Source: Alteromonadaceae bacterium (GTDB taxonomy: Bacteria > Pseudomonadota > Gammaproteobacteria > Enterobacterales > Alteromonadaceae). From it: a DNA stretch of 64,000 nucleotides. The position numbers were made by a program, and so were the translations under genes. The stretch spans positions 1 through 64,000 of the forward strand of contig JABSOI010000016.1 in NCBI GenBank assembly GCA_013216015.1, read 5' to 3'. Of this stretch, positions 59,138-64,000 are shown one piece after another; position 1 is the stretch's first letter; each line of letters begins with the position of its first letter. The notes under the pieces were generated by a model. It was not told the origin of the DNA. It saw nothing but the letters and a program-made list of their open reading frames with translations, and did no database searches.

Positions 59138-59186
59138 TAAATAGAGCTTTAGCTCTATATTTTAAGCATTTAATCACTTAAATAGA

Positions 59187-59218
59187 AGTCCGAATAGCAA
59201 TATTCGGGCTTTTTTCTT
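59187..59218 (+). terminator. groESL terminator
   Basis: GTCCGAATA (59189-59197) pairs with TATTCGGGC around a short loop, followed by TTTTTTCTTTT. Nearly the same hairpin is at 63350-63375. Confidence 0.85.
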
Positions 59219-59240
59219 TTATTGTTTTCTATCATTAAAC

Positions 59241-59270
59241 TTGAAGTGTGCTTGTATCATGCGCATAATA
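59241..59270 (+). promoter_or_regulatory. parD promoter and likely operator
   Basis: TTGAAG (59241-59246), 17 bases, CATAAT (59264-59269). The 16-bp near-palindrome TATCATGCGCATAATA (59255-59270, one mismatch) covers the -10, as expected for autoregulation by a ribbon-helix-helix antitoxin. Confidence 0.6.
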
Positions 59271-59298
59271 TAAGCATATAATGGTTGGAGTGTTAATT

Positions 59299-59571
59299 AT
59301 GAATATTACTTTAGGTAAAGAATTCGAGCGAAGAATTACTGAGAAGGTATCTGATGGCTTATATACCTCAGCAAGTGAAGTGATCCGTGATGGATTAAGA
59401 ATGTTATTTGAAAAAGACGTTGCTAAAAACAAGCAACTTGAAATATTACGAGAAGAAGTAGCGAAAGGTTTTGAACAGCTAGCTGCTGGCGAATCATCAA
59501 AGCACAGTGTAATGGATATATTTGAACAAGCTTCTTTAGTTACAAGCAAAGATGCCAATGTCGAACTATAG
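59299..59571 (+). CDS. parD: ParD-family antitoxin (ribbon-helix-helix)
   Basis: 90 residues from ATG 59299 (MNITLGKEFERRITEKVSDG), with GGAG at a suitable distance; an earlier in-frame ATG at 59281 is less likely. GLYTSASEVIRDGLRMLFEKD is the classical RHH/ParD core. The C-terminal half wraps the toxin. It overlaps the parE start by 14 bases, the usual arrangement. Because the toxin is broken, the antitoxin may persist as an orphan or an anti-addiction protein. Confidence 0.9.
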   Translation: MNITLGKEFERRITEKVSDGLYTSASEVIRDGLRMLFEKDVAKNKQLEILREEVAKGFEQLAAGESSKHSVMDIFEQASLVTSKDANVEL

Positions 59572-59848
59572 GTTATCTCCATTAGCTGAAGAGGATTTAT
59601 TCAAAATAATTTCAACAACAATTGAATCTTGGGGAAGCACTTAGGCAAAGGTATACGCTCAAACCTTAGATGCAGCATTATTGAAACTAGCTCAATACCC
59701 TGACTTCGGTAGAGAAAGAACTGAAATTTATAATGGTGCTAGAAGCTTTCCTGTAGAAAAACATATTGTATTTTATCAAGTCAGTGATAACGGTATTGAT
59801 GTTGCTCGTATTCTTCATCAACGTATGGATCTCTCAAAACATTTCTAA
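59558..59848 (+). pseudogene. parE: ParE-family toxin with amber codon 29
   Basis: The frame MSNYRLSPLAEEDLFKIIST continues to ESWGST, hits TAG at 59642-59644, and then reads AKVYAQTLDAALLKLAQYPD and later ARSFPVEKHIVFYQ and VARILHQRMDLSKHF to TAA at 59848. All 96 sense codons but one fit ParE (normal length about 97). A change of CAG to TAG is the simplest explanation (GSTQAKVYA expected). No frameshift. Inactivating the toxin is an easily tolerated step. Confidence 0.88.
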
Positions 59849-59872
59849 TCGTATTTTGGTAATATTATAATC

Positions 59873-62245
59873 ATGCCTGAAAGGCATATTAATAAACTTG
59901 CCAAAATAGATGATCGTCTTCAATTATTAAATGAAGAGCGGCTTGCTTTGCTTAATGATCGCCAAGCGTTAATAACGCAACATGAAGCTGAATTAGCCCA
60001 AAATTTCAATCTACACGCCTCTCCTGAATCTAAAATTGACCTTTTTCTTTCATATTTTAAAGGCCGTAACGATGTTTACCCATTTAGATGGGAATCGAAA
60101 AATGGTAGAAGTGGCTATTCACCTGCTTGTTGGAATGAATGGAAGCCAAAAATTTGCAACAAACCAAAAATTAGTTGTACTGAATGTAAAAATCAGAACT
60201 TTAAAATACCTGACCATCAAGCTGTCTACGGACATTTAAAAGGTATTAAAACCATCGGCATCTACCCTCTATTAAGTGATAATTCAACGTATTTACTTGC
60301 AGCAGATTTTGATAAAGAGGACTGGTTTGAGGCTACATCTGCATTTGCAACGACTTGCGAATCATTAAATATCCCCTATCTATTAGAACGTTCAAGAAGT
60401 GGTAACGGTGGTCATATATGGATCTTTTTCTCGGAAGCTGTAGCTGCTAGTGATGCTCGGCGATTAGGCAATGGTTTACTTCGTAAAACAATGGAACTCT
60501 ATCCGTTACTATCATTTGATTGCTTCGATAGACTATTTCCCAATCAAGATATTATGCCAGAGGGTGGTTTTGGCAATCTCATTGCATTACCACTACAGCT
60601 AGAGCCAAGAAAATATAACAACAGTGTTTTCATTGACAAGGAAGGCATCTCTTATAATGATCAGTGGTCAATATTGGCAGCTACACGAAAGGTGACTAAA
60701 TCGCAGCTGCAATTAACTCTGAATCAGTTAAATTCTTATATTGAAAGAGCGCCAGATGACATTGAAAAGAATGAGCCATGGAAGAAACTTAATGATGATG
60801 ACAGCATTAAGATCAATGATTGTCCTTCGATGATCACATTAACGCTAGCTGATCAGTTATATGTTCCAATCACTAATTTACCAGGAAAACTGACCTCTAA
60901 GTTAAAGCATTGTGCAGTATTTTCTAATCCAGAGTTTTACAAACGACAAGCCTTACGCTTATCAACGATTGGTACCAGTCGATATATTTGTTCCGCACAT
61001 ATAGAAAATGGTTATTTAATCTTACCTAGAGGTTGCTTAGCCGAAGTTACTCGTATCATCTCAGACCAAGTAATAGAGATTGAATACAGCGATAAACGAT
61101 TTTCTGGTAGCCAATTAGAAAAAATAAAGTTCACTGGTAAACTTAAAAGCCAGCAGAAAAAAGCTGTTGATGCTTTATTTGAACAATCAATTGGTGTTTT
61201 TGTTGCATCGACAGGCTTTGGTAAAACGGTTACAGGATTAGCTCTTATCGCAAAAAGGAAGGTGAATACATTAATATTGGTTCATAACCGCCAATTAGCT
61301 GAGCAATGGCTTGAACGGATAAAAGTATTCCTAGCAAATGTAGACGTAGGCTCATTATTAGGAGGCAAAGATAATCTAACCTATGAAGTTGATGTCGCTA
61401 CTTATCAAAGCTTAGTTAGCCGCAATGGAATTGACATTAAACCTGACATTGAAAAATATGGGCAGATATTAATAGATGAATGTCACCATTTGCCAGCATC
61501 AAACTACGAGCGTTTGATAAAATCAGTGAATGCTAAATATATCCACGGTTTTACAGCAACACCTAAACGCCAAGATGGCTTAGAAAAATTAATGCACTTT
61601 CAAATCGGCTCTGTGGTTTATAAGGCCGCAACCACTACCAGTAGTTTTGAACAACATGTGAAGGTAGTTAAGACCAATACTTGTTTTCCTCCTGAATGGT
61701 TAATTCCTGAAACTAAACCTCATATATCTCAAGTTTACAAACACTTAGTTTGTGATCAAGCAAGAAATGAAATGATCGTTAACAGCATCGAGCTGTCGGT
61801 GAATAACAATAGATCCGTAATGGTGCTTACTGAAAGAAAAGAACATATTGAATTACTGGCTAAATTAATGACTGATAAGGGTATAAAGGTTGTTGAACTA
61901 CATGGCGGTATTTCAACAAAGCAAAGACAAGAACGAATAACTCTCTTATCCAGTAAACCAAGCAATGATGAACCTGTTGTTATCTTAGCTACAGGAAAAT
62001 ACGTCGGTGAAGGTTTTGATTTACCTTACTTAGATACTTTATTTATAACACTACCGATAGCTTGGAAAGGCATTTTAGCGCAATACGCTGGACGAATTCA
62101 GCGAGAATGGAGTAATAAAACTGTCATTCAAGTTTACGATTTTATTGATGATTTTCCAACTTTGCAGCGTATGTGGAAGAAACGAGAAAAAGGTTATAAA
62201 GCACTAGGTTATAAATTTAATGAGCAGAAAAGTTTAGAATGGTAA
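59873..62245 (+). CDS. TOTE-type primase-helicase (AEP primase domain + SF2 helicase)
   Basis: A 790-residue fusion protein. Residues 1-43 form a coiled coil. A cysteine cluster near residues 86-104 (CNKPKISCTECKNQ) may bind zinc. The archaeo-eukaryotic primase core has D145-F-D147, the SGNGGHIWIFF motif with H181, and FGNLIALPLQ. The C-terminal half is a superfamily-2 helicase: ASTGFGKT with K451, D535-E-C-H-H, HGFTATPKRQDG and AGRIQREW. This layout is what domain databases call the TOTE conflict-system primase, linked to anti-mobile-element defence; the name is from memory. It begins 25 bases after parE, between toxin-antitoxin genes, on an island at the groEL end. Target and mechanism are unknown. 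Confidence 0.82.
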   Translation: MPERHINKLAKIDDRLQLLNEERLALLNDRQALITQHEAELAQNFNLHASPESKIDLFLSYFKGRNDVYPFRWESKNGRSGYSPACWNEWKPKICNKPKISCTECKNQNFKIPDHQAVYGHLKGIKTIGIYPLLSDNSTYLLAADFDKEDWFEATSAFATTCESLNIPYLLERSRSGNGGHIWIFFSEAVAASDARRLGNGLLRKTMELYPLLSFDCFDRLFPNQDIMPEGGFGNLIALPLQLEPRKYNNSVFIDKEGISYNDQWSILAATRKVTKSQLQLTLNQLNSYIERAPDDIEKNEPWKKLNDDDSIKINDCPSMITLTLADQLYVPITNLPGKLTSKLKHCAVFSNPEFYKRQALRLSTIGTSRYICSAHIENGYLILPRGCLAEVTRIISDQVIEIEYSDKRFSGSQLEKIKFTGKLKSQQKKAVDALFEQSIGVFVASTGFGKTVTGLALIAKRKVNTLILVHNRQLAEQWLERIKVFLANVDVGSLLGGKDNLTYEVDVATYQSLVSRNGIDIKPDIEKYGQILIDECHHLPASNYERLIKSVNAKYIHGFTATPKRQDGLEKLMHFQIGSVVYKAATTTSSFEQHVKVVKTNTCFPPEWLIPETKPHISQVYKHLVCDQARNEMIVNSIELSVNNNRSVMVLTERKEHIELLAKLMTDKGIKVVELHGGISTKQRQERITLLSSKPSNDEPVVILATGKYVGEGFDLPYLDTLFITLPIAWKGILAQYAGRIQREWSNKTVIQVYDFIDDFPTLQRMWKKREKGYKALGYKFNEQKSLEW

Positions 62246-62398
62246 CTTTATGTCTTGAGTTGTGAATTAAAAAAATTGTAATGTTTTTATAAAAGTAATG
62301 AAACAACGATGTTTCATTATTATTCAATGAGTTAGGTGGAGTACTTAAACTTTAGGGGGATAAAGTGGGGAATTAAATTCTATATATACCTTCTGAGA

Positions 62399-62451
62399 GT
62401 TCACCATTTGTAAACCTATTGTTGTGGTGCTATAGTTTACATATTGTGAAC
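62399..62451 (+). promoter_or_regulatory. higBA promoter with two operator palindromes
   Basis: TTGTAA (62408-62413), 17 bases, TATAGT (62431-62436). Operators GTTCACCATTTGTAAAC (62399-62415) and GTTTACATATTGTGAAC (62435-62451) are inverted relative to each other and match at 15 of 17 positions. The first covers the -35 and the second the end of the -10 and the start point, a strong repression layout. Confidence 0.78.
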
Positions 62452-62466
62452 TAAAGTAACTTAAAG

Positions 62467-62766
62467 ATGCACGTAATATCAAGAAAACCATTCAATGACG
62501 CTAAGCGAAAGTATCCGAATGATGCGAGTGCGATTGAAGACATCTTTAAAGTATTAAAAAATGGAATCTATCATACGCCTGAAGAATTGAAAAAAGTTTT
62601 CGGAACATTAGATAACTTTAAATATAAGGATAAATGGTGGGTTATTGGTATAGGTGGTAATAATTTAAGATTAATTGCTTTTATTGAATTTCAAGATAAT
62701 CGGATGTATGTGAAGCATATATGTTCTCATGCAGATTACGATAAAATTTGTAAAAAATATTCGTAG
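62467..62766 (+). CDS. higB: HigB-family mRNA interferase toxin
   Basis: A 99-residue RelE-fold toxin that cleaves mRNA on the ribosome. It begins MHVISRKPFNDAKRKYP, has DNFKYKDKWWVIGIGGNNLR in the middle, and ends VKHICSHADYDKICKKY, as in HigB. The toxin-first order and the small gap to the antitoxin (11 bases) are typical of higBA. It lies 16 bases after the second operator. Confidence 0.92.
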   Translation: MHVISRKPFNDAKRKYPNDASAIEDIFKVLKNGIYHTPEELKKVFGTLDNFKYKDKWWVIGIGGNNLRLIAFIEFQDNRMYVKHICSHADYDKICKKYS

Positions 62767-62777
62767 AGGGCTTAATT

Positions 62778-63194
62778 ATGAATGTGGCTAAATTGAAAGA
62801 GCAAGCAAAAGCATTGTTTTCAAGTGCAAGCTTCATTACACATATTTGTAATGAAAAAGATTATGAATCGGCTTTAAAATTAATGGATGAACTGATTGAA
62901 GATTACGATGAACAAAAACCATTAATTGAAATTCTTTCTCTTTCTATTGAAAAGTGGGAAGAAGAGTCTGAAGAGTTTTCTGAGTTTAATGTGAAAATTG
63001 AATCATTAGATGGAGGAGTTTCTGTTTTGAGAGTTTTAATGGATCAACATAAACTTAATACGACTGATTTTAAAGATGAAATAGGCGGGAAAAGCATGGT
63101 GTCTATGATTTTAAATAAAAAGAGAAAACTATCACTTGAGCATATAAAAGCACTAGCCAATAGATTTTCGATATCGCCACAGCTATTTATTTAA
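62778..63194 (+). CDS. higA: HigA-type antitoxin with C-terminal HTH
   Basis: A 138-residue protein with a long acidic N-terminal region (DELIEDYDEQKP; EKWEEESEEFSEFN) that should cover the toxin. The C-terminal Xre-type helix-turn-helix (LRVLMDQHKLNTTDFKDEIG; SLEHIKALANRFSISPQLF) should bind the two palindromes upstream of higB. The size and layout match the larger HigA/YgjM group. GAGGGC lies before the ATG. Confidence 0.88.
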   Translation: MNVAKLKEQAKALFSSASFITHICNEKDYESALKLMDELIEDYDEQKPLIEILSLSIEKWEEESEEFSEFNVKIESLDGGVSVLRVLMDQHKLNTTDFKDEIGGKSMVSMILNKKRKLSLEHIKALANRFSISPQLFI

Positions 63195-63300
63195 AATTCA
63201 ACAAGTTAAGCTTGTTGTTAATTCGCAAGGGTATAAGGTGGGGTGTCGAAGTTTTTCCTATGTTATTAGTTTAATAAAAACAAATAGATACACTATATGT

Positions 63301-63375
63301 GGGCGGTATGATGTAATTTTTATTGCATAAACACCTCGTTTAAACGAAAGCCCGAATAGCAATATTCGGGCTTTT
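63301..63375 (+). repeat. Second copy of the groEL 3' end and its terminator
   Basis: GGGCGGTATGATGTAAT (63301-63317) repeats the last four codons and stop of groEL (59125-59138) with one difference. The hairpin GCCCGAATA...TATTCGGGC with TTTTTCTTTT (63350-63375) repeats the groESL terminator. The codons before it are not groEL, so this is only the end. The simplest reading is that the 4.1-kb block between the two copies was inserted at the groEL 3' end, creating or carrying a direct repeat. The terminator also follows higBA. Confidence 0.72.
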
Positions 63376-63539
63376 TCTTTTGTAATTGTCTCATTCCGAA
63401 ATTTATTAGGGCGCAACTCAGTAATTTTTATTTATTTCTTAATTTACTCAAAGCTAACATTATATTTTCTAGTTCGAATTACCTTTTCTTCTCTAAATTT
63501 AATTTGGCGGTCAAACATATATTTTATTAAACTTTCTTT
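63376..63539. other. Intergenic region, no gene seen
   Basis: AT-rich, no supported gene, between the duplicated terminator and the ParD-like operator. Confidence 0.5.
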
Positions 63540-63581
63540 ATTTGTAGCAGGTTGCTACAAATGTGGTATATAGGTTATAAA
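63540..63581 (+). promoter_or_regulatory. Operator palindrome and likely promoter of the ParD-like/RelE pair
   Basis: A 23-bp palindrome with 10-bp perfect arms, ATTTGTAGCA-GGT-TGCTACAAAT (63540-63562). TTGCTA (63552-63557) and TATAAA (63576-63581) with an 18-base spacer could be the promoter, with its -35 inside the palindrome. Confidence 0.65.
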
Positions 63582-63597
63582 TTGGGTGGGTGATAAT

Positions 63598-63819
63598 ATG
63601 GCAACTGCATGTATTAGATTAGACGAAGGTTTGGTTTTTCAAGCGAAGGTTATTGGTTCTGTTGAATCGCGTAGTGCAGCTAAGCAGATTGAATATTGGG
63701 CAAAAATTGGTAAAGCAATGGCAGATAACCCTGAGCTTCCTTATGAATTTGTAAGAGATGCTCTGATTGCAAAAGCTGAAGAAGCATTAGGTCAAAGAAA
63801 GGAATATAAATTTGGCTAA
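63598..63819 (+). CDS. ParD-like antitoxin
   Basis: 73 residues from ATG 63598 (MATACIRLDEGLVFQAKVIG); a GTG at 63586 is a possible alternative. RLDEGLVFQAKVIGSVESRSAAKQIEYWAKIGKA is the core of the ParD-like antitoxin family, in which the ribbon-helix-helix is followed by EYWAKIG. The C-terminal arm is charged. Its stop overlaps the toxin start by eight bases, so the pair is coupled. Confidence 0.85.
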   Translation: MATACIRLDEGLVFQAKVIGSVESRSAAKQIEYWAKIGKAMADNPELPYEFVRDALIAKAEEALGQRKEYKFG

Positions 63820-64000
63820 GGGACTCTGTGTTACTCAAACATTAACGTTTAAAAAAGCAGTAAAAAAACTTAAGCCAAATCAAAAAGCAGATTTAGATAA
63901 AGCAGTTAAGGAATTACTTGAAGATCCATTATTAGGAGATCAAAAGAAAGGGGATTTGAGTGATTTACGTGTCTACAAATTTAAAATGGTGAAGCAGCTA
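63812..64000 (+). CDS. RelE/ParE-superfamily toxin, cut by the window end
   Basis: The first 63 codons of a RelE-fold toxin from TTG 63812, which lies inside the antitoxin stop region; no ATG is available. FKKAVKKLKPNQKADLDKAV, DPLLGDQKKGDLSDLRVYKF and KMVKQL match the common 85-95-residue toxins paired with ParD-like antitoxins. The rest lies outside the window. Confidence 0.85.
   Translation, partial: MAKGLCVTQTLTFKKAVKKLKPNQKADLDKAVKELLEDPLLGDQKKGDLSDLRVYKFKMVKQL

Noticed and set aside
63250-63316. Remnant of a whole second groEL gene
   Set aside because: Only the last four or five codons and the terminator match. The sequence before them is not groEL in any frame.

Overview
The window is AT-rich, gene-dense chromosome of a marine gammaproteobacterium, most likely Colwelliaceae (Colwellia/Thalassotalea-like). 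This rests on the order rpsU-yqeY-dnaG-rpoD next to tRNA-Ile2, the Alteromonadales families DUF2956, DUF3334 and FabY, and palindromic repeats starting TATACCC. The taxon is inferred from gene content and style, not from a database search.

Layout. 1-2230: accessory edge beside a tRNA gene, with a STAND-like ATPase, a perfect 32-bp palindrome and a decayed Rep_3 plasmid initiator. 2232-11423: core genes (tRNA-Ile2, rpoD, dnaG, yqeY, rpsU; tsaD, plsY, folB, folK, uppP). 11662-16764: a CnoX-like chaperedoxin, a HupE-like membrane protein, a LexA-controlled dinB, and a SatD-like/DUF3307 gene pair behind four evenly spaced palindromes. 17567-29209: a copper-efflux locus (Met/Cys-rich CopL-like protein, CusC-, CusB- and CusA-like proteins). 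It is followed by two PepSY genes that are both broken, an NqrF-like flavin/iron-sulfur module, a metallo-beta-lactamase-fold hydrolase and decaying secreted genes. 29389-50698: mostly metabolic and membrane genes (OsmC, VOC, NhaC, dUTPase, a FabH-like KAS, a GlxA-type regulator, FabY, PpaC, DUF3334, a CadC-like regulator, Fbp, a large zinc metalloprotease, ElbB, a 50-residue oxidoreductase-like protein and a degenerate GGDEF protein). Non-autonomous repeat elements are scattered through it. 50982-59137: accC, accB, aroQ, dsbD, a ruined cutA, fxsA, groES, groEL. 59138-64000: a defence/toxin-antitoxin island between groEL and a second, diverged copy of the groEL end and terminator at 63301-63375. 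It carries parD with a nonsense-mutated parE, a primase-helicase of the TOTE conflict-system type, and higBA. A ParD-like/RelE pair follows and runs off the window.

Two themes stand out. First, gene decay: Rep_3, two PepSY genes, a SnoaL-like fragment, a secreted Cys-containing protein, an arginase-family gene, cutA and parE all carry frameshifts, nonsense codons or an insertion. Second, small repeats: a 157-bp element with TA target duplications, a 437-bp fold-back element with an ATTT duplication, a TATACCC hairpin family, and short tandem repeats (8-30 bp units) next to start or stop codons.

The best candidates for something little described are the SatD-like/DUF3307 pair with its four-palindrome array, the primase-helicase plus toxin-antitoxin island at the groEL 3' end, and the copper-linked PepSY/NqrF-like electron-transfer module.
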